NCBI GenBank assembly: GCA_964651535.1
Contig: CAZYYE010000001.1
Location: forward strand, 372,001 to 436,000
Length of the DNA: 64,000 nucleotides
Reading direction: 5' to 3'
Source of the DNA: Terrimesophilobacter sp964651535
GTDB lineage: Bacteria > Actinomycetota > Actinomycetes > Actinomycetales > Microbacteriaceae
Made by a program: the position numbers and the translations under genes. Of this stretch, positions 13,463 through 21,992 are shown in pieces (the stretch's first letter is position 1; the number at the start of each line of letters is the position of its first letter). Under the pieces are notes generated by a model. The model saw only the letters and a program-made list of their open reading frames with translations. It was not told where the DNA came from and ran no database searches.

Positions 13463-14829
13463 GACACCAGTGTGACAGCCACGAGGTCACCCTCGCGCAC
13501 CTCGGAAGTCCCCTCCGGCACGATGGCGAGCGCATTCGCCCTCGCGAGACTCGCCACGAGGTAAGACCCCGAACCGCCACCGCTTGCCGGCCGCACCGAA
13601 AACCGGGCCGTGAACCGCGGGTCGGGGTGAGCGTCGGATTGCGAATCGACGCGGGCATCGGCGCGATCACCGGAGCGGTCACTGACAAACGCTGGCATAA
13701 ATTGCATGCGGCCCTTAGGGCAGCGCCATCCCTCGGAAGCGACCGCGTGCACGGTTTCGCGCAGGATGTCCGAGCGACCCTGCATCGCGAGCAACGCAGG
13801 ACGAACAAACGCCTCGAACGAAACGAACACACTCACCGGGTTGCCGGGCAGCGCAAAAATGGGGATTTCGTGAGCGCTTGATGTGCCGCGCGCCCCCAAT
13901 GCGACGGTCGTGCTGCCGGTGTTCTCGGCGGCCCCACCCGGCCACGCGCCAAAGCCCTGTGGCTTTCCCGGCTGCATCCGAACGGGGCCGAACCACACCC
14001 CGAGCGGCGCGAGTACCGCCTTCACGACGTCGTACGCGCCGACGCTCACGCCGCCAGAGGTGATGAACGCGTCCACCTTCGGTGCGAACTCCTCCAGCAC
14101 ATCACGCAAAGTCGCTTCGTCATCCGGCACGGAACCGATCTGCACCGGAATTCCGCCGCACTCGGCAACCAGCGAAGCGAGCAGGGTCGAGTTGGAGTCA
14201 TGAATCTGCCCGCGGCGGAGTGAGCCGCCCAACGTCACGAGTTCCGTGCCTGTGGACAACACTCCGACCCGCGGGGCAGGGTGCACACGCAGCGTGCGGG
14301 CACCCGTGGCCGCCGCCGCGGCGAGGTCCCTGGAATTCAGCGTTCGCCCGGATGTGAGCACCACCTCGCCCGCCCGCACATCGGTACCGATGCGCCGGAT
14401 GTGCGCCGCCGGCGCGGGCGCTCTCAGAATCGTCACCTGGCCCGTGCCCCCGTCGGTGTCCTCGACCGGCACGACGCAGTCCGCATCCTCCGGCACCGCG
14501 GCACCCGTCATGATGCGCGCGGCCTGGCCTGCACCGAGTGGCGGGTTTTCGGCCGAACCGGCAGGCAAGTCGGCGACAACGGCGAGAGCAACCGGCGATG
14601 TGTCTGTGGCGTGCGCGGTATCCGCGAGACGCACCGCGTAGCCGTCCATCGCCGAATTGTCGAAACTGGGAACATCGACGACGGCGGTGATATCCGCGGC
14701 CAGGACGAGGCCGCGGGTGTCCTCGAGAGGCAGTTCCACGGGAGCCAGGGGGGAGACCGCAGCGAGAATCCGCTCCCGATGCTCGTCGACGCTGATCGGC
14801 GGGAGCGGGGACTGTGCACCGTGGGCCAT
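13459..14829 (-). CDS. moeA: Molybdopterin molybdenumtransferase
   Basis: A 456-residue MoeA: domain I near LPLEDTRGLVLAADITAVVD, FDNSAMDGYAVR, the MPT-binding domain with TSGGVSVGAYDVVK, and FALPGNPVSVFVSFEAFVRP. It uses adenylylated molybdopterin and molybdate to form Mo-cofactor. Domain IV carries a 30-residue Asp/Arg/Ser-rich insertion after FMPAFVSDRS that most homologues lack. The ATG at 14829 (MAHGAQSPLPP) is preferred over an upstream ATG at 14916, which would add a non-conserved extension. It is the first gene of the moeA-moaC operon and is divergent from the HTH/TOBE gene. Confidence 0.92.
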   Translation of the reverse strand: MAHGAQSPLPPISVDEHRERILAAVSPLAPVELPLEDTRGLVLAADITAVVDVPSFDNSAMDGYAVRLADTAHATDTSPVALAVVADLPAGSAENPPLGAGQAARIMTGAAVPEDADCVVPVEDTDGGTGQVTILRAPAPAAHIRRIGTDVRAGEVVLTSGRTLNSRDLAAAAATGARTLRVHPAPRVGVLSTGTELVTLGGSLRRGQIHDSNSTLLASLVAECGGIPVQIGSVPDDEATLRDVLEEFAPKVDAFITSGGVSVGAYDVVKAVLAPLGVWFGPVRMQPGKPQGFGAWPGGAAENTGSTTVALGARGTSSAHEIPIFALPGNPVSVFVSFEAFVRPALLAMQGRSDILRETVHAVASEGWRCPKGRMQFMPAFVSDRSGDRADARVDSQSDAHPDPRFTARFSVRPASGGGSGSYLVASLARANALAIVPEGTSEVREGDLVAVTLVS

Positions 14830-14910
14830 GAGGTCAACTCTAACGAGGAGCGGAACTTCAAACGCCAACGCTAATGCACACGCGAAAGCGGAGAAATGCT
14901 GATCGAAAGA

Positions 14911-14922
14911 CCGCATTTGCGG
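14911..14922. promoter_or_regulatory. Palindrome in the moeA / HTH-TOBE divergent region
   Basis: CCGCATTTGCGG has perfect 5-nt arms around TT, 17 nt before the ATG at 14939 and 81 nt before moeA. It is a candidate operator for the divergent pair, possibly bound by the HTH/TOBE protein itself. It does not resemble the E. coli ModE box. Confidence 0.35.
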
Positions 14923-14938
14923 TGATAGAGTCGGCGGT

Positions 14939-15343
14939 ATGGCGCACTATCGGGTCACGGAAGCTGCCGGGCTGCTCGGGGTCAGCGATGACACGGTCCG
15001 CAGGTGGATGGCGGCGGGAACGTTAGCATCGACGACCGATTCGTCCGGGCGGCATGTCATCGACGGGGCCGAGCTCGCGCGGCTGGCACAGGAAACCGCG
15101 GCGGCCCCGGATGACCCTTCCGGTATCCGCAGCAGCGCCCGCAACCGCATGGTGGGGCTCGTCACGTCGATCAGGAGCGACCAGGTGATGTCCCAGGTCG
15201 AGTTGCAGTGCGGACCGCACCGACTCGTGTCGCTCATGTCCACCGAAGCGGTTCGCGATCTCGGGCTCGAAGTGGGCTCGCTCGGAGTCGCCGTTGTGAA
15301 AGCCACGATGGTGATCGTCGAAACCCCGAAAGGGCACAGCTAG
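14939..15343 (+). CDS. Helix-turn-helix / TOBE (Mop-like) molybdate-responsive protein
   Basis: A 134-residue two-domain protein. Residues 3-40 (YRVTEAAGLLGVSDDTVRRW, then MAAGTLAS) are a MerR/excisionase-type DNA-binding helix-turn-helix. Residues about 66-132 (ARNRMVGLVTSIRSDQVMSQ, then VELQCGPHRLVSLMSTEA) are a single TOBE domain, which binds molybdate or tungstate. This architecture is common directly upstream of actinobacterial modABC and probably regulates molybdate uptake according to intracellular molybdate, doing the job of ModE in proteobacteria. Its TAG overlaps the modA GTG start by one base, so the two are co-transcribed. Confidence 0.85.
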   Translation: MAHYRVTEAAGLLGVSDDTVRRWMAAGTLASTTDSSGRHVIDGAELARLAQETAAAPDDPSGIRSSARNRMVGLVTSIRSDQVMSQVELQCGPHRLVSLMSTEAVRDLGLEVGSLGVAVVKATMVIVETPKGHS

Positions 15344-16305
15344 TGAAGTCTCGCAAGGGAGGGACCTTCGGGGGCCACGCACGACGAGAGAGTTGGCCGA
15401 GCCTCGGGGCCGTCCTGCGGGCAGTCGGCTGGAGCGCGAGCCGTGCAGTCAGCCGGGGCGCGAACCGTGGAGTCGGCCGGGGCGCGAACCAGGCAGTCAG
15501 CCGAACCGCGAGCCGTGCGGTCAGATGTTCAGCCGTCCTAGGCACCGCGGTGGTGGTGGCTCTTGCCGTGACCGCGTGCGGAAGCTCGGCCACCGTGCCG
15601 GATTCGTCCGGCGACCCGGCAGCATCCGGGCTCAGCGGCGAGCTCACGATCTTCGCAGCGGCATCCCTTACCGCGTCCTTCACCGAACTGGCCGCGGACT
15701 TTCACGCCGAGAATCCGGGCGTCACCGTGAAGCCGATCTCGTTCGACGGATCCTCCACCCTGGCGACCCAACTCCAGGAGGGCGCCCCAGCCGACGTGTT
15801 CGCCTCGGCGGACGTCGCCAACATGGACAAAGTGGGCGCCCTCATCGATGGCCCTCCCGAGCTGTTCGCGAGCAACGTGCTGCAGATCGCCGTCCAACCG
15901 GGAAACCCTCTCGGAATCACTCAACTCTCGGACCTCGCCATTCCCGGACTGCACGTCGTGCTGTGCGCGCCCGATGTTCCGTGCGGTGCGTCGGCGCACA
16001 AACTCCTCGAACTCGATGGGGTGACGGTGAAACCCGCGAGCGAGGAGCAGAATGTGAGCGCGGTCCTCACGAAGGTGAGGCTTCGCGAAGCGGATGCCGG
16101 CCTCGTGTACATCACCGATGTCCTGGCTGCAGCGGGAGCGGTCGACGGAGTCGCGATTGCCGGCGCGGATCGCGCGTTCAACTCCTACCCGATAGCGACA
16201 CTGGCTGCGTCGCGCAATCCGGATGCCGCGAACGCGTTCGTCGCGTACGTGCTGTCCCCGAAGGGCCAGGCCGTTCTCGCGAAGTACGGGTTCTCGGCAC
16301 CGTGA
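15343..16305 (+). CDS. modA: Molybdate ABC transporter substrate-binding lipoprotein
   Basis: A 320-residue ModA. The lipoprotein signal is VVVALAVTACGSS, the binding fold starts LTIFAAASLTASFTELAADF, with FDGSSTLATQLQEGAPADVF lining the molybdate site, and it ends LSPKGQAVLAKYGF. The start is GTG 15343 with GAAAGGG upstream; no other in-frame start precedes the signal sequence. The signal peptide is therefore preceded by an unusual extension of about 60 residues built from four 24-nt tandem repeats (15421-15516). It captures molybdate outside the membrane for ModBC; modB overlaps by 4 nt. Confidence 0.93.
   Translation: MKSRKGGTFGGHARRESWPSLGAVLRAVGWSASRAVSRGANRGVGRGANQAVSRTASRAVRCSAVLGTAVVVALAVTACGSSATVPDSSGDPAASGLSGELTIFAAASLTASFTELAADFHAENPGVTVKPISFDGSSTLATQLQEGAPADVFASADVANMDKVGALIDGPPELFASNVLQIAVQPGNPLGITQLSDLAIPGLHVVLCAPDVPCGASAHKLLELDGVTVKPASEEQNVSAVLTKVRLREADAGLVYITDVLAAAGAVDGVAIAGADRAFNSYPIATLAASRNPDAANAFVAYVLSPKGQAVLAKYGFSAP
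15421..15516 (+). repeat. Four 24-nt tandem repeats in the 5' part of modA
   Basis: Units begin GCAGTCGGCTGG, GCAGTCAGCCGG, GGAGTCGGCCGG and GCAGTCAGCCGA. They encode degenerate AV-S/G-R-x-A-S/N-R octapeptides just before the lipoprotein signal sequence. The repeat is in frame, so copy changes would leave modA readable. Confidence 0.8.
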
Positions 16306-17204
16306 GCGGAAGCGCGGGCTACAGCGCGAGCGCGGCCGATCGCCATGCGGATCCCCGCGCCGGGGGCCATCGATCGGTGTTGCGCGCACGAATGCCAGCG
16401 ACGCCGGCCGCGGGCATCCCGCGACTCCTCTATCTGCCGGCGGCGGCGGGATTCGCATTGCTCATCCTGCCCATCGTCGGCCTGCTGGTTCGCGCGGACT
16501 GGCCGAGGGTTCCCGCCGCGATCATCTCGACGGAATCATTGTCCGCCCTCGGCCTCTCCCTGCAGACGGCGTTCATGGCGACCGCGCTGTGCGTGATCGT
16601 CGGTGTTCCGCTGGCGCTCGTGATCGCGCGGTCCGGCCCCCGGGTCGGCGGGCTCCTCCGCGCACTGTCCACACTGCCTCTCGTCATGCCACCCCTCGTA
16701 GGCGGCATTGCCCTCCTCTACCTGCTCGGCCGCAACGGGCTCGTCGGCGGCGTGCTCGATCTGGCTTTCGGCATCCGGATTCCGTTCACGACCGCGGCCG
16801 TCGTCATCGCACAGTCGTTCGTGGCATTGCCGTTCCTCGTGATTTCCGTGGATGGCGCCCTGCGCACCGCCGGAACACGATTCGAGACCGTCGCGGCCAC
16901 TCTGGGTGCTGGCCGGTGGAGCGTGTTCCGCAGGATCACCCTCCCGCTCGTCCTGCCCGGAATCGCGGCCGGCACGGTGCTGTGTTTCGCGAGGGCGCTG
17001 GGCGAGTTCGGTGCCACAGCACTGTTCGCAGGCAACGCGGCGGGGATCACGAGGACCATGCCTTTGGCCATCTACACGGCATTCAATGGCGCGGGGGTAT
17101 CCCAGGATTCGGCGATCGCGTTATCCCTCCTGCTCATCGTCGTCGCGGTCGTCATCCTCCTGCTGTTGCGCAGTTGGCGCACGGAGCCGGAGCGCGGAAC
17201 ATGA
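16302..17204 (+). CDS. modB: Molybdate ABC transporter permease
   Basis: A 300-residue membrane protein with five to six helices and the permease EAA-like loop TVAATLGAGRWSVFRRITLP. PLALVIARSG, LPLVMPPLVGGIALLYLLG and RALGEFGATALFAGN are typical of ModB. The GTG at 16302 overlaps the modA stop (GTGA); an alternative ATG at 16392 would remove a 30-residue Ser/Ala/Arg-rich leader of low conservation and may be the true start. It forms the channel for molybdate driven by ModC. The stop overlaps the modC ATG by 4 nt. Confidence 0.93.
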   Translation: MSGSAGYSASAADRHADPRAGGHRSVLRARMPATPAAGIPRLLYLPAAAGFALLILPIVGLLVRADWPRVPAAIISTESLSALGLSLQTAFMATALCVIVGVPLALVIARSGPRVGGLLRALSTLPLVMPPLVGGIALLYLLGRNGLVGGVLDLAFGIRIPFTTAAVVIAQSFVALPFLVISVDGALRTAGTRFETVAATLGAGRWSVFRRITLPLVLPGIAAGTVLCFARALGEFGATALFAGNAAGITRTMPLAIYTAFNGAGVSQDSAIALSLLLIVVAVVILLLLRSWRTEPERGT

Positions 17205-18620
17205 CCCTGACGGCCGAACTCGAGGTGACACGCGGAGACTTCACTCTCGATGCGCGACTGACCGTTTCGCGGGGAGAAACCCTCGCGCTGCTCGGACCGA
17301 ACGGCTCGGGCAAGTCGACCATGCTGGCTACGATCGCGGGCCTGCTCATCCCCCAGCGCGGCCGGATCGTTGTTGGCGGGCGAGTTTTGACGGACATTGG
17401 CGGGCGTGAGCGAAGGAACACTCGTGGCAGCGGCCTGCGGGATACTGGCGGCCGCGACATGCGGAACGCTCACGGACGCAGGCGGACGAATGCCGACGTT
17501 GGGTCGCGTCGCATCCAGATCCCGCCGCATCGCCGCCGGATCGGTTTGCTCGGACAGGATCCGCTGCTGTTCCCGCACTTGAGCGCACTGGAGAACATCG
17601 CGTTCGGCGCTGGGGCACGCGGTCACGCGAATCGCTTACTGGAGGATATGGGACTCGCCGGGTTCGGTGCGCGGAAGCCTGCTGAACTGTCCGGGGGCCA
17701 GCAGCAGCGTGTTGCCATCGCCCGTGCCCTCGCCGCCGAACCGGAGGTACTCCTCCTGGACGAACCGATGGCGGCGCTCGATGTCGAGACCGCGGCGCTC
17801 ATCCGGTCGCTTCTGCGCGAACGGCTGGCCGCTGCGAACATTGCCACCGTCGTCGTGACGCACGACGTCGTGGACGCCCTCGTGCTCGCTGACCGGGTCG
17901 CGATCCTGGACTGTGGACGAATCGTCGATATCGGCGACCCGGCCGAGGTCGTCGGGCGCCCGGTGAGCCGATTCGCCGCGGCGCTCGCGGGGCTGAACCT
18001 CGTCGAGGGCGTGCTGGAGGGTGGAAACCTGATCCGCACCCCTGATGGCAGGAGCCTGCGCGCCGACAACAGCGCCGGCCGTGCCGCACGCGCCACGGGT
18101 TCTGCCCGCGCCGCACGCGCCACGGGTTCTGCCCGCGNNNNNNNNNNNNNNNNNNNNNNNNNNNNNNNNNNNNNNNNNNNNNNNNNNNNNNNNNNNNNNN
18201 NNNNNNNNNNNNNNNNNNNNNNNNNNNNNNNNNNNNNCACGCGCCACGGGTTCTGCCCGCGCCGCACGCGCCACGGGTTCTGCCCGCGCCGCGAGTGCCA
18301 CACTTGCCGAGGGTGAGGCTGCAACGCCGCCGCGCGTGGGAGACGCCGTGACCGCCGTGTTCCCACCCTCGGCCGTTTGGATCACGCAGGCTCGCGTGAC
18401 GAGCGGCGGCGGGCCGTCGTGGCCGGCAACAGTCGCGCGGCTCGAGCCTGCTGCGGGGGCCGTGCGTGTGACGTTTGCCGGCATCGACGTCGCGGCGGAG
18501 TGCGCGGCTGCCGAACTGTTGGCCGCGGGCATCCGGGAAGGAACGAATGTTTCCGTCACCGTCGACCCCGCATTTGTTACGGTCTACCGAACGCGACGTC
18601 CGACCGTGGGAATGGGATGA
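17201..18620 (+). CDS. modC: Molybdate ABC transporter ATP-binding protein, interrupted by an assembly gap
   Basis: The ABC domain has Walker A GPNGSGKS (32-39), Q-loop Gln119, signature LSGGQ (163-167), Walker B LLLDEP (184-189) and switch His221. A Gly/Arg/Asn-rich insert of about 40 residues (66-104) separates Walker A from the usual PPHRRRIGLLGQD segment. After residue 290 comes a 27-nt minisatellite encoding AARATGSAR, within which 100 Ns (18138-18237) stand for an unsequenced length. The C-terminal TOBE domain (WITQARVTSG to VTVDPAFVTVY) follows. The nominal frame changes across the Ns, but the repeat phase shows that the true gap is 27n+3 nt, so the gene is intact. It powers molybdate import with ModAB. 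Confidence 0.88.
18083..18287 (+). repeat. 27-nt minisatellite in modC, with collapsed copies in the assembly gap
   Basis: Two full units lie before the gap (18083-18109, 18110-18136) plus one base of a third; after the gap come the last 23 nt of a unit (18238-18260) and another full unit (18261-18287). All four are identical. They encode AARATGSAR in the modC frame. Confidence 0.9.
18138..18237. other. Assembly gap of 100 Ns
   Basis: A run of exactly 100 Ns, a conventional size for an unknown gap, with identical 27-nt repeats on both sides. The array was evidently too long or too uniform for the assembler to resolve. Confidence 0.95.
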
Positions 18621-18627
18621 TGGGGAC

Positions 18628-19242
18628 GTGACGAGCGCTCCCGGCAACAACCAGAGTGCCAGACCCCTCGCCCTCGCGGTGAGCCTGATCGTGCTCGGGG
18701 CTGTCGGCTTCGTTGCCGCGTTCATGCTCACCCTCGACAAATTCGCGCTCCTCGAAAACCCAGATGTGCAGCTGGGCTGCAACATCAATGTGCTCATCGG
18801 GTGCAGCACCAATTTGAACTCCGCGCAAGGCGAAGTGTTCGGGTTCCCGAACCCGCTGCTGGGAATCGCATTCTGGTCGGCCACGATCACGATCGGAGTC
18901 GTCCTGCTCGCAGGTGCTGCGCTTGCGCGGTGGTTTTGGGCGCTCTATGCCATCGCCACGGCGGCATCCCTCGGCCTCGTCGTCTGGTTCATCAGCGAAA
19001 GCATTTTCGTGCTGCACGTGCTGTGCCCGTGGTGCATGGTCACGTGGGCGGCAACCATTCCGTTGTTCCTCGTCGTCGTGTTTCATTCGCTGCGCACGGG
19101 GGCTATCCCGCTGCCGGAACCGGTGCGCCGATTCGCCGGTGCTGCATTCGGATGGATTCCGCTGATCAGCCTTGTTGCTTACGTTCTCATCGCCGTGCTC
19201 GCCCAGTGGAAACTGGACGTGTTGGGCGCCCTGTTTGCATGA
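18628..19242 (+). CDS. Vitamin K epoxide reductase (VKOR) family protein
   Basis: A 204-residue membrane protein of about five helices. Loop cysteines Cys51 and Cys59 and the active-site CPWC (Cys133, Cys136) identify VKOR. VKOR homologues in actinobacteria reoxidise a DsbA-like partner by passing electrons to quinone, so this protein probably supports disulfide formation in exported proteins; no DsbA-like gene is next to it. The GTG at 18628 lies 8 nt after the modC stop and the frame follows the mod operon on the same strand, so it may be read through from modABC. Confidence 0.9.
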   Translation: MTSAPGNNQSARPLALAVSLIVLGAVGFVAAFMLTLDKFALLENPDVQLGCNINVLIGCSTNLNSAQGEVFGFPNPLLGIAFWSATITIGVVLLAGAALARWFWALYAIATAASLGLVVWFISESIFVLHVLCPWCMVTWAATIPLFLVVVFHSLRTGAIPLPEPVRRFAGAAFGWIPLISLVAYVLIAVLAQWKLDVLGALFA

Positions 19243-19261
19243 CCGTGAGGTAAGTGATCCG

Positions 19262-20710
19262 ATGACGAGTCCGGCCGCACGGCGCACGGTGTTCCTGACC
19301 GGCGCATCAGGATCGATGGGCCTCGCGACGCTGCGCGAGCTCGCCGAGCGTCGGGACAGGTTCGACATCGTGATCCTCGCGCAGGACTCGAAACGCGGCC
19401 GCCGCGTGCTTCGTCGGTACGCGACCCAGCCCGGCATCCGCGTCGTGTGGGGTGACTTGCGCGACTACGAAGCCGTGCTTGAGTGCGTCACGGGCGCAGA
19501 CTATGTCCTCCACTGCGCCGCCCTCGTGTCCCCCGCAGCAGACCGCGACCCGGTTGCGACGGATCAGATCAATGTCGGTTCGATCCGCAACATCCTGAGA
19601 GCGATCAAGGAGCAACCGAACCCGGATGCCGTACGGCTCGTGAATATCGGCTCGGTGGCGATGACGGGCAGCCGACTTCCGCCCATCCACTGGGGGCGCG
19701 TGGGCGATCCGATCGCGCCCGCCATCGGGGACCACTACGCGGTGAGCAAAGTGGAAGCCGAACGCCTCGTCGTCGAATCGGGGCTCACGTACTGGGTGTC
19801 GCTGCGGCAAACCTTCATTTGCATCCCCCAGCTTTTGAGCCTCTTGCATCCGATCCTGTTCCACCAGCCCGTCAACACTCTGTTCGAGTTCGTGACCGCG
19901 CGAGACTCCGGCCGACTCATGGCGAACGCGTGCGAAGTGGACGTGCCGGAGGAGTTTTGGCGGCGCGTGTACAACATCGGCGGAGGCGAAACCTGCCGAA
20001 TCGGTTACGTCGACTATCTTGACCGGGTGTTCGGCGCACTGGGCCTGGGTTCGACGTCGGCACTCACGGAGCGAAACTGGTTCGCGGTAAAGAACTTCCA
20101 CTGCCAGTGGTACTTCGACTCCGACGAGCTGGAGAAGTACCTGCGCTTTCGGCGTGACGGAATGGACGAGTATGTCGCCCAAGTGAAGGCGTCAGCGCCC
20201 TGGTATCTGAAACTCGGGCTCGGGCGCATCATCCCCCGCTCGTTCATCCGGAACGTCGTGATGAAGCGAATGGCGCGCCAGTTCGAGGGGCCGTTGCACT
20301 GGATCGAGTCGGAGGACCGCGACCGCGTGGACGCGTTCTTCGGGTCGCGGCTGGAGTGGGAGCGGATCCCCGGATGGGATGAACCGATCCCCGAACCGCC
20401 GTCCGCCCTGCCGCTCGAGCACGGTTTCGACGACGCGCTTCCGGATGCGGAACTCGGCCTCGGTCACGTGCGTTCGGCCGCTCAGTTCCGCGGCGGGGAG
20501 TGCCTCGCGGACGCGATGCGGCCGGGTGACATGCACACACCGCTGCCGTGGCGCTGCACGCGGGGACACGAGTTTTCGGCGACGCCGTACCTCGTCCTCC
20601 GGGCCGGACATTGGTGCCCGCAGTGTGAAGCGCCGCCGTGGGATTATGACGAACGCGCGGCCGTCAATCCGTTCTTCGCGCAAGTGTGGCGTGAGCCTGA
20701 AACGCTGTAG
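19262..20710 (+). CDS. NAD(P)-dependent epimerase/dehydratase with C-terminal zinc-finger-like module
   Basis: A 482-residue protein. VFLTGASGSMGLATLREL is the N-terminal NAD(P)-binding loop, LHCAALVSP and DHYAVSKVEAE (Tyr-x3-Lys) complete the extended SDR active site. After about residue 330 the chain departs from ordinary epimerases and ends with WRCTRGHEFSATPYLV and HWCPQCEAPPWDYD, a Cys/His pattern like a zinc ribbon (Cys, His, CPxC). The substrate is unknown. The ATG at 19262 follows GAGGTAAG. It may be cotranscribed with the VKOR gene 20 nt upstream. The convergent gap to the P450 holds two 11-nt direct repeats, ATCGGTCGAAA (20753, 20767). Confidence 0.8.
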   Translation: MTSPAARRTVFLTGASGSMGLATLRELAERRDRFDIVILAQDSKRGRRVLRRYATQPGIRVVWGDLRDYEAVLECVTGADYVLHCAALVSPAADRDPVATDQINVGSIRNILRAIKEQPNPDAVRLVNIGSVAMTGSRLPPIHWGRVGDPIAPAIGDHYAVSKVEAERLVVESGLTYWVSLRQTFICIPQLLSLLHPILFHQPVNTLFEFVTARDSGRLMANACEVDVPEEFWRRVYNIGGGETCRIGYVDYLDRVFGALGLGSTSALTERNWFAVKNFHCQWYFDSDELEKYLRFRRDGMDEYVAQVKASAPWYLKLGLGRIIPRSFIRNVVMKRMARQFEGPLHWIESEDRDRVDAFFGSRLEWERIPGWDEPIPEPPSALPLEHGFDDALPDAELGLGHVRSAAQFRGGECLADAMRPGDMHTPLPWRCTRGHEFSATPYLVLRAGHWCPQCEAPPWDYDERAAVNPFFAQVWREPETL

Positions 20711-20804
20711 ACGCTCGGCGCTGGCCGTCGGAAGTACAGCGGCCGGAAAATAATCGGTCGAAACTGATCGGTCGAAATTGAGCGGGTCATGCCGGGCAGT
20801 CGAG

Positions 20805-21992
20805 TCAGTTGAATCGCAGTGGGAGGGTTCTGAACCCGCTCGCCGGGTAGCTCGCAAAATCCGAGGCGCCACCTTCGGCGAGCTCGATCGCACTCGTCGA
20901 TGCGAGTAGCTCCTCGAGGACCACGCGCAATTGAAGTCGCGCGAGCGGCGCACCGGGACAGTCGTGGATGCCCCGCCCGTACAACAGGTTGCTTTCTGCA
21001 TTGCGCTCGGGCTGGTACTCGTCGGGATCACCGAATACGGCTTCATCGCGATTGGCGGAGGCCCAGATCACGGTCACCCGGTCGCCGGCGGAGATAGTGC
21101 GTCCGCCGAGTTCGACATCGCGCGTCGCAACCCGCCGATTGGCGACGAGCGGCGCGTGTATCCGGAGAATTTCGTCAATCGCAGCGGGAAGAGGTGCCAG
21201 GCGGTGTCGCAAGTCCTCCTGCACAATTGGGTGCTCGGCGAGGTAGGCCACGAGGATGCCGACACTCGCCGACATCGTGCCCAGTTCGCCGACGGTCCAG
21301 TTCCTCAGGATCGATACGATTTCCTCGTCGCGCAGCGGAACACCATCGACTGTTTCGTGCAGGAGTTCGGTGATGATGTCGACGGTCGAGGCCGCGGGAG
21401 CACCCGTGCGCTGACGTGCCCGCCGGTCGTCGAGGACGCTCCGCATGGTGGTGTCGAACTCGGTCGCAACCGCATCCAGTTGCTCGCGATCGCGCGCGAG
21501 AGTCGCCCGATGGTTGCTCGCGGTCCAGTGCCGCAAGGCAGCCTCCGTGTGCTCGGGCCAACCGAGCCAAGCGCTCTGCACCTTGAGCGCATAGTTGAGG
21601 GCGAACTCGGAGATGAACTCGACTGTGACTCCGCGCGGGATTCCGTCAATGAGCTCGCGTGCGACCGCTCGGCACGCCGGTTCGAAGGCGGCCATGTGCT
21701 CGTGCGTGAAGTAGCGATCCGTGATGGCCCGGTATGGGCCGTGCTGCGGAGGGTCATACCCATTCGGCACGGCAGGGAATCTGGAGACGGCGCTCGAAAA
21801 CGTGTCATGGTCCGTGACGACAGCGACAACATCCTCGTGCCGAAACACGGACCAGCCGAGATAGTCGCTGTGCGCAACAGGGCAGGACACGCGCATGCCG
21901 TCGTAGGCATGAATCTGGTCGCCGAGCACTTCCGGATCGCGGGGATCCCAGTCCACTCGAGGCACTCCCGGCGGCTGCTCAGCTGCAGCCAC
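20805..21992 (-). CDS. Cytochrome P450
   Basis: A 395-residue bacterial class I-type P450. The heme-binding loop is YGRGIHDCPGAPLAR with the axial Cys; the ExxR is in AIDEILRIHAP, and the PERF-like region reads DEYQPERN. The I-helix reads WTVGELGTMSASVG and lacks the canonical acid-Thr pair at its usual place (a GT is present). Substrate is unknown, and no ferredoxin or ferredoxin reductase gene is adjacent. The GTG start at 21992 lies inside the end of nrdJ (14-nt overlap), so it is probably read through from nrdJ. Confidence 0.9.
   Translation of the reverse strand: MAAAEQPPGVPRVDWDPRDPEVLGDQIHAYDGMRVSCPVAHSDYLGWSVFRHEDVVAVVTDHDTFSSAVSRFPAVPNGYDPPQHGPYRAITDRYFTHEHMAAFEPACRAVARELIDGIPRGVTVEFISEFALNYALKVQSAWLGWPEHTEAALRHWTASNHRATLARDREQLDAVATEFDTTMRSVLDDRRARQRTGAPAASTVDIITELLHETVDGVPLRDEEIVSILRNWTVGELGTMSASVGILVAYLAEHPIVQEDLRHRLAPLPAAIDEILRIHAPLVANRRVATRDVELGGRTISAGDRVTVIWASANRDEAVFGDPDEYQPERNAESNLLYGRGIHDCPGAPLARLQLRVVLEELLASTSAIELAEGGASDFASYPASGFRTLPLRFN

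Noticed and set aside
14830..14938. ModE-type box upstream of moeA or the HTH/TOBE gene
   Set aside because: No TATA-rich ModE consensus; only the short palindrome CCGCATTTGCGG is present.
18083..18287. CRISPR array
   Set aside because: The units are contiguous without spacers, encode a peptide in the modC frame, and no cas gene is near. It is a coding minisatellite.
17201..18620. Frameshift or two separate genes in modC
   Set aside because: The frame difference across the Ns is explained by the repeat phase (true gap 27n+3), and the two halves are the ATPase and TOBE parts of one ModC.
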